A stretch of 64,000 bases of DNA from Sphingomicrobium flavum (GTDB lineage: Bacteria; Pseudomonadota; Alphaproteobacteria; Sphingomonadales; Sphingomonadaceae): the NCBI RefSeq assembly GCF_024721605.1, contig NZ_CP102630.1:1240001-1304000 (forward strand), read 5' to 3'. The translations under genes and the position numbers were made by a program. Below are positions 38,377 to 47,540 of the stretch, in pieces. A model generated the notes under the pieces. That model was not told the origin of the DNA. It did no database searches and was given only the letters and a program-made list of their open reading frames with translations. How positions within the stretch are numbered: position 1 is the first letter of the stretch; each line of letters starts with the position of its first letter.

Positions 38377-39050
38377 GCGCGGCGGCTCCCGCGGGCTTCG
38401 GCTGCTGCGTTGCGTGCCGCCTCCAGTTCAGCCTTGAGGCGCTTCAATTCCTGTTCGAGCTGGCACAATTTGATATCGACCGGATCGGTCAGCTCATCGC
38501 AGGGTGTGCCATAGGGCATGAAGCCCTTTGTGCTTTCGGCATCGACCGGGATTGGCCGCGCCACCGGTCCGACCATCGTAGCCCCCGGCGCGACATCCTT
38601 GGTCACCACGGCGCCGGCTCCCACACGCGCTCCCTTGCCGATCGTGATCGGCCCGAGCACCTGCGCGCCTGAGCCCAGGACGACATTGTCCTCAAGCGTC
38701 GGATGGCGCTTTCCGCCAATACCGTCGAACGGACTCGTCCCACCCAGCGTCACGCACTGATAGATGGTGACGTTTTTGCCGATCTCGGCGGTTTCGCCGA
38801 TCACGGTGAAGCCATGGTCGATGAAGAGATGCTCACCGATCTTGGCGCCCGGATGGATATCGATGGCGGTAATGGCGCGGGCAAAATGGTTCACCATGCG
38901 CGCCAAAAAATAAAGCTTCCCGCCCCACAGCCAGTGGGCAAAGCGATGCAGCCCCAGCGCGATGACGCCGGGATAGAATAGGATTTCCCAGCGGCTGCGC
39001 GGCGCGGGATCGCGCGCCTTGATGCTGTCGAGGAGGGAAAGGAGGGCCAA
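38373..39050 (-). CDS. cysE: serine O-acetyltransferase
   Basis: The 225-residue protein has the EpsC/CysE layout: a helical N-terminal region (SIKARDPAPRSRWEILFYPGVIALGLHRFAHWLW) and a left-handed hexapeptide-repeat beta-helix (IDIHPGAKIGEHLFIDHGFTVIGETAEIGKNVTIYQCVTLGGT, then NVVLGSGAQVLGPITIGKGARVGAGAVVTKDV). The His/Asp pair in FIDHG and the Glu in GET are catalytic or substrate-binding in CysE. It makes O-acetylserine for cysteine synthesis. The C-terminal coiled helix (LKRLKAELEAARNAAAEA) is longer than usual. The start is TTG at 39050 with a weak ribosome binding site; no ATG is available nearby. Confidence 0.92.
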   Translation of the reverse strand: MALLSLLDSIKARDPAPRSRWEILFYPGVIALGLHRFAHWLWGGKLYFLARMVNHFARAITAIDIHPGAKIGEHLFIDHGFTVIGETAEIGKNVTIYQCVTLGGTSPFDGIGGKRHPTLEDNVVLGSGAQVLGPITIGKGARVGAGAVVTKDVAPGATMVGPVARPIPVDAESTKGFMPYGTPCDELTDPVDIKLCQLEQELKRLKAELEAARNAAAEARGSRRA

Positions 39051-39104
39051 AAATTGCTCGCTTCTGCTGCGGTTTCGCCGTCAATTTAGGGCGCACCGGC
39101 CCGA

Positions 39105-39959
39105 TTGCAAAGACCTGGCTGCATTTGCCCGATTGCATCACGGCCAAATTGGCGACAGATCAGCGCGTCTCCACGGGTAAGGATCGCACCGCTGCTCGAT
39201 CTGATTCTGGCCAATCCTTCGGCCCTTCTGCCCTTCGTCCTGATTGGCTTTGCCGCGCAATTGATTGACGGCGCGCTGGGCATGGCGTTCGGGACCATCT
39301 CCACCACGCTGCTGGTCTCGATGGGCGTGCCTCCTGCCATGGCCTCGGCCGGCGTCCACACGGTAGAGACGGCGACCACGGGCGTGTCCGCGCTCAGTCA
39401 TATCGCGCATCGCAACATCAATTGGCGGCTTTTCTTTCGCATTGCTGTCCCGGGAATGATCGGCGGAGTAGTGGGGGCCTATGTGCTGACGCAGATTGAC
39501 GCAGAGGTCGCCCGCCCGCTGATCCTGGCCTATCTTGCTGCCATCGGCCTTTATCTGCTCTGGCGCGGCTGGAAGCATGTCCATGTCGAACGGGCGCCCA
39601 AAGTGGTCGAACCCCTGGGGCTGGTCGGGGGCTTTCTCGATGCAGCGGGCGGTGGCGGCTGGGGTCCGCTGGTGACCTCCAACCTGCTGGTCCAGGGAGC
39701 CACGCCGCGCACCACCATCGGTACTGTCAATTGCGCAGAATTCTTCCTGACGGTGGTCATTTCCGCCACCTTCATCATCCAATTAGGCTGGGAAGCCGTC
39801 ACGCAAGCGACAATCGGCCTGCTGATCGGCGGGGTCATCGCCGCTCCGTTGGGTGCGTTGGTCGCCAAGCGCCTGCGATCCGACCATATCCTCGTCCTCG
39901 TGGGAATCGTTCTCACCCTCACCAGTGGCGCCGGGTTGACCAAGGGGCTGATGGGCTGA
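39105..39959 (+). CDS. TauE/SafE-type sulfite exporter family protein
   Basis: The protein has about eight membrane helices with the TauE/SafE pattern: LLPFVLIGFAAQLIDGALGMAFGTISTTLL, then VGAYVLTQIDAEVARPLILAYLAAIGLYLLWRG and a second repeat VGGFLDAAGGGGWGPLVTSNLL. Family members export sulfite, sulfonates or other anions. Its divergence from cysE suggests sulfur metabolism, which is inference. The start is unclear: the frame opens with TTG 39105, while CTG 39192 sits eight bases after TAAGGA and would give a more usual N-terminus. No ATG or GTG fits before the first helix. Confidence 0.82.
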   Translation: MQRPGCICPIASRPNWRQISASPRVRIAPLLDLILANPSALLPFVLIGFAAQLIDGALGMAFGTISTTLLVSMGVPPAMASAGVHTVETATTGVSALSHIAHRNINWRLFFRIAVPGMIGGVVGAYVLTQIDAEVARPLILAYLAAIGLYLLWRGWKHVHVERAPKVVEPLGLVGGFLDAAGGGGWGPLVTSNLLVQGATPRTTIGTVNCAEFFLTVVISATFIIQLGWEAVTQATIGLLIGGVIAAPLGALVAKRLRSDHILVLVGIVLTLTSGAGLTKGLMG

Positions 39960-40008
39960 CATCAATCGACCTCTTCAATCAATCGAACGTGGGTGATAGA
40001 GTAGGCCG

Positions 40009-40914
40009 ATGATCGTCCACCTGCCCACCATCAAGCAATTGCAGTATCTCGTCGCGCTGCGGCAGCACGGCCATTTTGGGCGCGCGGCCGAGCATTGCTT
40101 CGTGACGCAAAGCACGCTGTCGGCCGGCATCCGCGAACTGGAATCGCTGCTTGGCACCACGCTCGTCGAACGCACGCGGCGCGTGGTGCGGTTCACCACG
40201 CTGGGCAACAAGATCGCCGACAAGGCGCAAAATGTGCTGGCCGAGGCGGCGGATCTTGCCGAACTGGCACGTGCAAAGGGCAAGCCCTTGTCGGGCGATT
40301 TGCGCATGGGGGTCATCCCCACCATCGCCCCCTTCATCCTGCCGCGCCTATTGCCGCATCTGCGCCAGCAATGGCCCGACCTGCAGCTCTACCTGCGCGA
40401 GGAAACCAGCCAGGCGGCCTGCGAGGCGCTGCATCGCGGTCAGCTAGATTGCGTCCTGCTCGCCATGCCCTTCGCCTGCGGCGATGTGGAACAGGCCGAC
40501 ATTTTCGCGGATCGCCTCTATGTCGCCTATCCCAAGGGCGAGGCGCCCAATGTGAAGGCCATCCATCCCGACGAGATTGAGGAGGGACGCTTGCTGATGC
40601 TGGAAGACGGGCATTGCCTCAAGGACCATGCCCTCTCCGCCTGCAACCGGCCCGAAATCCGCGCCTCGGCGGCGATGATGGGCACCTCGCTGCATACGCT
40701 GATCCAGATGGTCGACAATGGACTTGGCCTCACCTTCGTGCCCGAAATGGCGCTCAAGGCCGGCATCCTCAACCATACCGGGATCGAAAGCCTGCCGCTC
40801 GACAGCACGAATGCGGTTCGCACGATTGCGCTCGCCTGGCGGCGCAACAATCCCCGCGCGACCGAATTCGAATTGCTGGCAGAAACGCTGAAGGAACTGA
40901 CCGCCCCGGCCTAG
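40009..40914 (+). CDS. oxyR: LysR-type hydrogen-peroxide sensor OxyR
   Basis: The 301-residue LysR-type regulator has an N-terminal winged HTH (LPTIKQLQYLVALRQHGHFGRAAEHCFVTQSTLSAGIRELESLLG) and an effector domain. The OxyR mark is the redox-cysteine pair Cys203 and Cys212 in GHCLKDHALSAC, with the nine-residue spacing of the E. coli enzyme. GTSLHTLIQMVDNGLGLTFVPEMAL is the typical OxyR C-terminal region. It induces catalase and peroxiredoxin genes after disulfide formation; none of these targets is adjacent here. It converges with pgsA with a four-base overlap. Confidence 0.93.
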   Translation: MIVHLPTIKQLQYLVALRQHGHFGRAAEHCFVTQSTLSAGIRELESLLGTTLVERTRRVVRFTTLGNKIADKAQNVLAEAADLAELARAKGKPLSGDLRMGVIPTIAPFILPRLLPHLRQQWPDLQLYLREETSQAACEALHRGQLDCVLLAMPFACGDVEQADIFADRLYVAYPKGEAPNVKAIHPDEIEEGRLLMLEDGHCLKDHALSACNRPEIRASAAMMGTSLHTLIQMVDNGLGLTFVPEMALKAGILNHTGIESLPLDSTNAVRTIALAWRRNNPRATEFELLAETLKELTAPA

Positions 40915-41483
40915 TCCATATGTTTAAGGCCGACCCGCAAATAGTCGTAGCCGGTGATCAGCGTCAGCACGGCGGCCGCCCAGAGGCTGTAGACGCCGAC
41001 CTGATGGACCCATTCATGCTGCGGGACAGCGCCGCCCAAGATCAGCGCACCCAAGGCGACCAGCTGGAAGGTCGTCTTCCACTTGGCGAGCCGGCTGACG
41101 GGAAGCGACACGTTGAGCGGGCCGAGAAATTCTCGAAGCCCAGAAACGATGATCTCGCGCAGAAGGATGATCAGCGCGGGAATGACCGTCAGCCCGGCGA
41201 TGACCGGCTCGGGTTCATCGGGCACCTTGCGCGAGGCAATCAGCATGATCAGCACCGCGACCACCATGATCTTGTCCGCGATCGGATCGAGGAATTGCCC
41301 CAATCGACTGATCTGCCCCTGCGCGCGCGCCAAATAGCCGTCGAAATAATCGGTGATGGCGACGATCGAAAACAACACCCAGGTGATGGCATAATCGATC
41401 GGGCTGGGCTTCCATAACAGCCAGACGAGGATCGGCACTGCGAAGATGCGCGACAGGGTCAGGATGTTGGGCAGGGTCAGCAT
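40911..41483 (-). CDS. pgsA: CDP-diacylglycerol-glycerol-3-phosphate 3-phosphatidyltransferase
   Basis: The 190-residue membrane enzyme starts MLTLPNILTLSRIFAVPI and contains the CDP-alcohol phosphotransferase motif DYFDGYLARAQGQISRLGQFLDPIADK (D-G-x2-A-R-x8-G-x3-D-x3-D). It makes phosphatidylglycerol phosphate, the precursor of PG and cardiolipin. About five membrane helices are visible. I chose ATG 41483; an upstream start would add ten unusual residues. It is divergent from the LplT-like transporter gene, another lipid-related gene. Confidence 0.95.
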   Translation of the reverse strand: MLTLPNILTLSRIFAVPILVWLLWKPSPIDYAITWVLFSIVAITDYFDGYLARAQGQISRLGQFLDPIADKIMVVAVLIMLIASRKVPDEPEPVIAGLTVIPALIILLREIIVSGLREFLGPLNVSLPVSRLAKWKTTFQLVALGALILGGAVPQHEWVHQVGVYSLWAAAVLTLITGYDYLRVGLKHMD

Positions 41484-41630
41484 TGGCCATACGGGTAGGA
41501 CATTCGGGCGCAAAGGCCAAAGAAAATTGCCGCCTTGCCCAGCCCTTTCCCTCTGTTAAAGCTGGTGGCGTCAGGAATTTGGGGGAAAAATCGTGCAGCC
41601 TGTAGTGTCCGCAATGCCGCGCCCCGCCTG

Positions 41631-42929
41631 ATGCAGGACAGCATGCACCTGATGCGGACACGGCGCTTTGCGCCCCTGTTCGCCACCCAGTTCCTCGGCG
41701 CATTCAACGACAATCTCTATCGCTTCGCGATGGTCTTCCTGATCGTCTACGGCATTTATGCCGATCCGGCACAGGATGCGACCTTCAGCGCGGTCGCCGG
41801 CGGACTGTTCATCCTGCCCTTCTTTCTGTTTTCCGCACTAGCCGGGCAATTGGCCGATACGCGCGACAAGGCCGCCATCGTGCGCAAGGTGAAGAATGCG
41901 GAAATTGCGCTGATGGCGCTGGGCGCGCTCGGCCTGATGCTGCAGAGCATTCCGCTTTTGCTCACCATCCTGTTCGCCACTGGGCTGCAGTCGACCATTT
42001 TCGGCCCCATCAAATATGCCGTGCTGCCGCAGCATCTTGAAAAGGACGAAGTGCTGGGCGGCACCGGCCTGATCGAAGCGGGTACCTATATCGCCATCCT
42101 GCTGGGCACCATCATGGGCGGGGTGGTGATCATTACCCAACCTGACGGCAGCCTGCAGGCGGCCTGGGGCGCAGGGCTGGTGATCGTGATCGCCATCATC
42201 GGCAGACTGACCGCGCAATATGTGCCCCCTGCCCCGCCCGAACCCGGCATGCAAGGCACCCCCATCGACTGGAACATTTTCCGCTCCTCGGCGCGGCTGA
42301 TCGGGCAGGCGATGCGCAGGCCGCGGGTGCGCCTGGCGATTGTTTCGATCAGCTTCTTCTGGGCGATGGGCGCGGTGCTGGCGGCGCAATTCCCGCCCCT
42401 GGTGAACAATGCGCTGCAGGCCAACCACCATGTCGCCTCCGCCTTCCTGGGCGCCTTCTCGGTCGGTGTTGCGACCGGATCGGTGCTGGTCAATCGATTG
42501 CTCAAGGGAGAAGTCAGCGCGCGCTACAGCCCCGTTTCAGCGCTGCTGATGGGACTGTTCGTGCTGGACCTTTATCGCCGCGTCATCTCCTTCGACATTG
42601 CCGGCGATGACTTGCTGACCTTGTCCCAATTCGTCGCACAATCGCACGGTGCGCTGATCATCTTCGACCTGTTCGCCATCGCGGTCTTCGGTGGCATGTT
42701 CGTGGTGCCGCTTTACGCCTATCTCACCACCCATGTGGAAAAGAACGAGACCGCGCGCACCATCGCGGCGAACAATATCGTCAATTCAGGGCTGATGGTG
42801 CTGGCAACGCTGGTGTTGATGGCGGCGGTGCAATTGGGCGTGACAGTGGCCGACAGTCTAATAATCGTGGCGGTCGCGACGGTCATTTCCGCCTGGATCG
42901 GCTGGAAGCTGCATAAGGTCGCCGATTAG
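41631..42929 (+). CDS. MFS transporter, LplT-like
   Basis: The ~432-residue protein has about 12 membrane helices. The opening FAPLFATQFLGAFNDNLYRFAMVFLIVYG is characteristic of the lysophospholipid transporter LplT and the transporter half of Aas/MFS fusions, as are GQLADTRDKAAIVRKVKNAEIALM and GLQSTIFGPIKYAVLPQHLEKDEVLGGTGLIEAGTY. These proteins flip lysophospholipids inward for re-acylation. No acyltransferase domain is fused here and none is adjacent. The start may be ATG 41631 or 41643. It faces away from pgsA. Confidence 0.82.
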   Translation: MQDSMHLMRTRRFAPLFATQFLGAFNDNLYRFAMVFLIVYGIYADPAQDATFSAVAGGLFILPFFLFSALAGQLADTRDKAAIVRKVKNAEIALMALGALGLMLQSIPLLLTILFATGLQSTIFGPIKYAVLPQHLEKDEVLGGTGLIEAGTYIAILLGTIMGGVVIITQPDGSLQAAWGAGLVIVIAIIGRLTAQYVPPAPPEPGMQGTPIDWNIFRSSARLIGQAMRRPRVRLAIVSISFFWAMGAVLAAQFPPLVNNALQANHHVASAFLGAFSVGVATGSVLVNRLLKGEVSARYSPVSALLMGLFVLDLYRRVISFDIAGDDLLTLSQFVAQSHGALIIFDLFAIAVFGGMFVVPLYAYLTTHVEKNETARTIAANNIVNSGLMVLATLVLMAAVQLGVTVADSLIIVAVATVISAWIGWKLHKVAD

Positions 42930-43099
42930 GCGATGAACAGGCTGACAAACAGGAAACCGGCGGCGAAGGTGGTGAAGAACAGCCGGACATCCTTGGCCCG
43001 CGTCAATTCCTGCTCCACCTCATCGACAAAGGCGATGCGATAGGCGGCGCGCAAGCGCTTCAAAAAGGCATCAAAGGATCGGCGTGCGGCAATCTGCAT
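42926..43099 (-). CDS. 57-residue single-pass membrane protein
   Basis: A short minus-strand frame from ATG 43099 to TAA at 42926 encodes 57 residues: a basic amphipathic N-terminal helix (MQIAARRSFDAFLKRLRAAYR), an acidic turn (VDEVEQELTRAKD) and a C-terminal hydrophobic helix (FFTTFAAGFLFVSLFIA). The layout is that of a tail-anchored small membrane protein. The stop codon overlaps the LplT-like gene end by four bases. Charge asymmetry and codon use look like real coding sequence, but the ribosome binding site is weak. Confidence 0.55.
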   Translation of the reverse strand: MQIAARRSFDAFLKRLRAAYRIAFVDEVEQELTRAKDVRLFFTTFAAGFLFVSLFIA

Positions 43100-43181
43100 G
43101 GCAAGGTGTTAACGCACCTTTTACCATGAAGGAACCATCGCTTCGGCGATTTGCGCGTCCTGTCCCGCGCCGGGACAGCGC

Positions 43182-44798
43182 TTAGCCCTGCGCGGACTTT
43201 CGGGCCGCGGGCTCGACAAGGTCGAGCGCCGCATCGCCGCGCAGCAACTGTTCGGCATGATGCGCCGACATGGGCTTGCCGAAATACCAGCCCTGTCCCA
43301 GATCGCAGCCCAACCCCAGCACGGTCTCGTGCGTTTCGGCATTCTCGATGCCTTCGACCGTGACCGGCACCTTGATCGCCTCGGCCAGCGTGGAGACCGC
43401 GCGGATGATGGCTTCGGCTTCACGGTCCTGGTGCACGGCTTTGACAAAGCTGCGGTCGATCTTGATCGAATCGAAGGGCAGCGAGCGCAGGTGCGAGAGC
43501 GAGGAGAAGCCGGTGCCGAAATCGTCGAGCGCCAGGCGGATGCCCTGATTTTTCAGGCTGCTGACGATGGCGCGCGCGAGTTCAAGGTCCGAGAAGAGCG
43601 AGCTTTCGGTGATCTCGACCATCAGCCGTTCGGCCGGGAAGCCTGTTTCGGTCAGCATGCGCACCAGCTTTTGCGCCAGCCAGCTATCGGCCAGCTGGGT
43701 AGGCGACACGTTGATCGAGATGCGGATGTCATGCGGCCATTCCCTTGCGGCCAGCAGCGCTGCGACAAAGATCTCTTCGCTGAGCTGGTCGATCAGGCCG
43801 TTTTCCTCGGCAATCGGGATGAAGCGGTCGGGCATGACCATGCCCGAAATCGGGTGGTTCCAGCGCGCCAATACTTCGAAGCCGACGATCTTGCCGGTGG
43901 ACAGATCGACCTGCGGCTCGAAGAAGGGCATGAACTGCCCGTGACCGATACCGGCGCGGATCCCCTGCTCGACTTCCGAATGCGCCATCAGTTCGCGCTC
44001 CATCGCGCTGTCGAACCAGATCGGGCGACCAACGCGGCCTTGGCGGCCATGCGATTGAGCGATGTCGGCGCGGCGCAGCAGCCCGCGCACGCCAATCTCT
44101 TCGCTGTCGGCCGAGGCCATGCCGATGAAGGCGCCGACATTGACCAGCATCTGGTTGACCAGGATCGGTGCGGTCACTGCCTCCAGCATGGCCTTGGCAA
44201 GATGTTCGCAGGCCTCCCGCTTGCCGCGCCCGATCAACGCGATCACCGCAAACTCATCGCCGCTGACGCGCGCGAGGGCCCGTTGTTCGCCGACGATATC
44301 TTCAAGCCGGCGGGCGATCTGACGCAGTACCTCATCGCCGACATCGAAGCCATGACGGTCGTTGACCGCCTTGAAGCGGTTGAGCTGGACCGACACGATG
44401 GCAAGGTCGCGCCCTTGGGTACGCGCCTGTTCGACCATGCGTTTTCCGGCTTCGGAAAATCCGCGGCGATTGAGCAGGCCGGTCATGCCATCGGTCTTGG
44501 CGATGATCGCGGCGCGCTCTTCGCTTTCGGCGCGGCGCTGAATCTCGTGCTGCAAGTCGACATAATAGCGCCAGCCAAACAGGATAAGCGCGACGTTCAG
44601 GGTGAGCGTGGTCGATGACAGGCGGATGGCGCCGGTAAAACCGCTGGCCTGCGCCAGCTCACCGAAGAAGGTGGTGCCGTTCCAGATCAGCAGCGCGACG
44701 GCGCTGACCAAGATGCCCAGCACGAACAGGTCGCGCCGCATACGGCCCGTGCCCGGAAGCCTCGCCTTGAGCGATCCGATGAGATTACGCCTGTCCAC
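43182..44798 (-). CDS. membrane GGDEF-EAL protein (cyclic-di-GMP turnover)
   Basis: The 538-residue protein has two N-terminal membrane helices (RDLFVLGILVSAVALLIWNG and TTLTLNVALILFGWRYYVDL), then a GGDEF domain (~95-265) with the signature in RVSGDEFAV (SGDEF rather than GGDEF) and DGMTGLLNRRGF, and an EAL domain (~280-525) with FEVLARWNHP (EVL in place of EAL), NVSPTQL, EITESSLF, ALDDFGTGFSSLSHL and IKIDRSFV. The key phosphodiesterase Glu and the DDFGTG motif are kept, so c-di-GMP hydrolysis is likely; whether the GGDEF half is active is open. It is a single-gene unit. Confidence 0.93.
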   Translation of the reverse strand: MDRRNLIGSLKARLPGTGRMRRDLFVLGILVSAVALLIWNGTTFFGELAQASGFTGAIRLSSTTLTLNVALILFGWRYYVDLQHEIQRRAESEERAAIIAKTDGMTGLLNRRGFSEAGKRMVEQARTQGRDLAIVSVQLNRFKAVNDRHGFDVGDEVLRQIARRLEDIVGEQRALARVSGDEFAVIALIGRGKREACEHLAKAMLEAVTAPILVNQMLVNVGAFIGMASADSEEIGVRGLLRRADIAQSHGRQGRVGRPIWFDSAMERELMAHSEVEQGIRAGIGHGQFMPFFEPQVDLSTGKIVGFEVLARWNHPISGMVMPDRFIPIAEENGLIDQLSEEIFVAALLAAREWPHDIRISINVSPTQLADSWLAQKLVRMLTETGFPAERLMVEITESSLFSDLELARAIVSSLKNQGIRLALDDFGTGFSSLSHLRSLPFDSIKIDRSFVKAVHQDREAEAIIRAVSTLAEAIKVPVTVEGIENAETHETVLGLGCDLGQGWYFGKPMSAHHAEQLLRGDAALDLVEPAARKSAQG

Positions 44799-44861
44799 CC
44801 CCTCCTCCTAGGGAGAAAGGCTTAATTTTTTCTCCACTATGGAGGGGTTTTAGCGCCGCGT

Positions 44862-44947
44862 TGGTACGGACGGCGGGACTCGAACCCGCACTCCCTTACG
44901 GGAAGAAGATTTTAAGTCTCCAGCGTCTACCATTCCGCCACGTCCGC
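44862..44947 (-). tRNA. tRNA-Leu (anticodon UAA)
   Basis: On the minus strand the 86-base gene reads GCGGACGTGGCGGAATGGTA at the 5' end, has the anticodon loop ACTTAAAAT (anticodon TAA, UUA codons), a long variable arm as expected for class II tRNAs, T-loop GGTTCGAGTCC and an encoded CCA end. The acceptor stem closes with a G1-U72 wobble. Confidence 0.95.
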
Positions 44948-44968
44948 ATGCGCGGCGCCAAAGGCGTG

Positions 44969-45271
44969 TTATTCGTCGCCAGCGTCGCCAGCGCCAAGGT
45001 TGAGCCGTTCGCGCATTTCCTTGCCCGGCTTGAAATAGGGCACGCGCTTGGCATCGACCTCAACGGGTTCGCCGGTGCGCGGGTTGCGCCCGATGCGGGC
45101 ATCGCGCTGGCGCGTGGAAAAGGCGCCGAAGCCGCGTAATTCGACCCGTCCGCCATCGGCCAGCTGCTCGGTAATGCTGTCGAACAGCGCGCTGACGACA
45201 TTTTCGATCTCACGCTGGGTGAGATCGGGAAAATCCTGGCAAATCTTCTGCACCAGTTCAGAACGGATCAT
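44969..45271 (-). CDS. ihfB: integration host factor subunit beta
   Basis: The 100-residue HU/IHF-family protein begins [26 protein letters not shown], which is typical for the beta subunit, and carries [30 protein letters not shown], the beta-arm with the intercalating proline, and [17 protein letters not shown] bends DNA in replication, recombination and transcription. GGGGGA stands before ATG 45271. It lies 131 bases downstream of rpsA on the same strand, after a terminator, in the conserved rpsA-ihfB order. An acidic C-terminal tail extends it by a few residues. Confidence 0.93.
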   Translation of the reverse strand: MIRSELVQKICQDFPDLTQREIENVVSALFDSITEQLADGGRVELRGFGAFSTRQRDARIGRNPRTGEPVEVDAKRVPYFKPGKEMRERLNLGAGDAGDE

Positions 45272-45345
45272 CGGGTCCCCCGGGACAATTACACTCATGC
45301 GCCCGCCCCCCTTGGGCAGTGCTAGGCTGCAGGAATGTCAGGAAA

Positions 45346-45382
45346 AAAAGGGCGGCGCAACCCTCGTTGCACCGCCCTTTCT
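45346..45382 (-). terminator. intrinsic terminator after rpsA
   Basis: On the minus strand AAAGGGCGGTGCAAC and GTTGCGCCGCCCTTT form a long stem around GAGG, followed by TTTT. It separates rpsA from ihfB. Confidence 0.85.
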
Positions 45383-45402
45383 TTTTCTTGGGGAAGTGAG
45401 GC

Positions 45403-47298
45403 TTATTCGGCCTTTTCTTCCGCATCCTTTTTCTTGGCCGGAGCCTTCTTGGCAGCTGCCTTCTTGGCCGGCTTCTTCTCTTCGGCCTTTTCCTCGGCCT
45501 TGTCGTCGGCCTTTTCCTCGGCCTTGTCTTCAGCCTTGGCATCCGCCTTCTTGGCAGCGGCCTTCTTGGCCGGAGCCTTCTTGGCCGGCTTGGCTTCGGC
45601 GTCGTCGCCGCCCTTTGCCTTCAGCGCCTCACCAAGGATGTCGCCAAGCGATGCGCCGCTGTCGGACGAACCGTACTGCGCAACCGCCTGCTTCTCTTCG
45701 CTGATCTGCAGCGCCTTGATCGAGAAGTTGGGCTTCTTGGAACGGTCGAAACCGGTGACCATGGCGTCGAACTTCTGGCCGACCTGGAAACGCTCCGGAC
45801 GCTGTTCGTCGCGGTCGCGGCCAAGATCGCTGCGACGGATGAAGCCGATCGGGCCGTCTTCGCCGGCCTGCACTTCAAGACCGCCGTCGCGCACGTCCAT
45901 GACGGTGACGGTGGTGGTTTCACCCTTCTTGACGCTCGCGCCGTCGACGGTGACACCGCCGCGCTCAAGCTGCTTCATGCCAAGGCTGATGCGCTCCTTG
46001 TCGACATCGACATCGAGCACGACTGCCTTCACCGTCTCGCCCTTGTGGTGCAGGTTGAGGGCTTCCTCACCCGACACGCCCCAGGCGATGTCCGACATGT
46101 GGACCATGCCGTCGACGTCGCCAGGCAGGCCGATGAACAGGCCGAACTCGGTCGAATTCTTGACTTCGCCCTCGACCTCGGTGCCGACCGGGAACTTGTC
46201 CGCGAAATCGGTCCAGGGGTTGGACTGGGCCTGCTTGAGGCCAAGGCTGATGCGACGCTTTTCTTCGTCGACTTCCAGCACCTTCACTTCGACTTCCTGG
46301 CTGGTCGAGACGATCTTGCCCGGATGGACATTCTTCTTGGTCCAGCTCATTTCCGACACGTGGACCAGGCCTTCAATGCCCGCTTCCAGTTCGACGAAGG
46401 CACCATATTCGGTGATGTTAGTCACGCGGCCGGTGAACACGCCGTCGATCGGATATTTGGCGACTGCGCCTTCCCACGGATCCGATTCCAGCTGCTTCAT
46501 GCCAAGGCTGATGCGCTGCGTTTCGCGGTTGATGCGAACGATCTGCACCTTCACCTTGTCGCCGATGTTCAGGATCTCGCTGGGGTGACCGACGCGCTTG
46601 TAGCTGATGTCGGTGACGTGCAGCAGGCCATCGATACCGCCCAGGTCCACAAAGGCACCATAGTCAGTGATGTTCTTGACGACGCCTTCGATCACCTGGC
46701 CTTCGGTCAGGTTCTGGATGAGGTCGCTGCGCTGTTCGGCGCGGGTTTCTTCAAGGATGGCGCGGCGCGACACCACGATGTTGCCGCGGCGGCGGTCCAT
46801 CTTGAGGATCTGGAAAGGCTGCGGGATGTCCATCAGCGGGCCGACATCGCGGACCGGACGGATATCGACCTGGCTGCCGGGCAGGAAGGCAACGGCGCCG
46901 CCAAGATCGACGGTGAAACCGCCCTTGACGCGGCCGAAGATGGTGCCTTCGACGCGGCCTTCGCCTTCGAAATCCTTTTCAAGCGTATCCCAGGCGGCTT
47001 CGCGGCGCGCACGGTCGCGCGACAGCATGGCTTCGCCATTGGCATTTTCGACGCGGTCGACAAAGACTTCGACTTCATCGCCGACGGCGATGGTGGCCTT
47101 CTGGCCGGGGGCGGCGAATTCGCGCAGCGGCACGCGGCCTTCGCTCTTCAGGCCAACGTCGATGACCGCCAGGTCGTTTTCGATGCCGGTGACCTTGCCG
47201 GTGACGACCTTGCCTTCAAAGCCTTCGTCTTCACCGCCGAGTTTTTCATTAAGAAGCGCTTCGAAATCGTCGCGCGTAGGGAATGCCGTATCGGCCAT
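45403..47298 (-). CDS. rpsA: 30S ribosomal protein S1
   Basis: The 631-residue protein has six S1 (OB-fold) repeats; clear ones are GKVTGIENDLAVIDVGLKSEG, GTIFGRVKGGFTVDLGG, GVVKNITDYGAFVDLGGIDGLLHVTDIS, GRVTNITEYGAFVELEAGIEGLVHVSEMS and GEVKNSTEFGLFIGLPGDVDGMVHMSDIA. S1 binds mRNA leaders and helps initiation. The C-terminal ~75 residues are an Ala/Lys/Glu-rich tail (KAEDKAEEKADDKAEEKAEEK) not present in E. coli S1. ATG 47298 is preceded by an A/T run (CACTATATAT) with only a weak Shine-Dalgarno, as in E. coli rpsA, which is autoregulated. The usual upstream cmk gene is displaced by an ATPase gene. Confidence 0.97.
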   Translation of the reverse strand: MADTAFPTRDDFEALLNEKLGGEDEGFEGKVVTGKVTGIENDLAVIDVGLKSEGRVPLREFAAPGQKATIAVGDEVEVFVDRVENANGEAMLSRDRARREAAWDTLEKDFEGEGRVEGTIFGRVKGGFTVDLGGAVAFLPGSQVDIRPVRDVGPLMDIPQPFQILKMDRRRGNIVVSRRAILEETRAEQRSDLIQNLTEGQVIEGVVKNITDYGAFVDLGGIDGLLHVTDISYKRVGHPSEILNIGDKVKVQIVRINRETQRISLGMKQLESDPWEGAVAKYPIDGVFTGRVTNITEYGAFVELEAGIEGLVHVSEMSWTKKNVHPGKIVSTSQEVEVKVLEVDEEKRRISLGLKQAQSNPWTDFADKFPVGTEVEGEVKNSTEFGLFIGLPGDVDGMVHMSDIAWGVSGEEALNLHHKGETVKAVVLDVDVDKERISLGMKQLERGGVTVDGASVKKGETTTVTVMDVRDGGLEVQAGEDGPIGFIRRSDLGRDRDEQRPERFQVGQKFDAMVTGFDRSKKPNFSIKALQISEEKQAVAQYGSSDSGASLGDILGEALKAKGGDDAEAKPAKKAPAKKAAAKKADAKAEDKAEEKADDKAEEKAEEKKPAKKAAAKKAPAKKKDAEEKAE

Positions 47299-47540
47299 AT
47301 ATATAGTGCTCTCGTCTCTGGGTCTGCCGCAATCCTGGCCACCATGGCCGGACTTCCAAAAGCGGACTTGGACAAACCTGAAAACCACCCCTCCAGGCCC
47401 ATCCTGGAGAAGCATCCCCGATTTCGGCAGGTTCGTGAAGGCTTCAACGGGCGGACGGGCAGGCAAAAAAGCCTGAAATTCCAACATCCTCGCCTGGAGA
47501 CGGGCCCCCACGAGCGCAAACCGCCCGTTGGACGAGGGGG

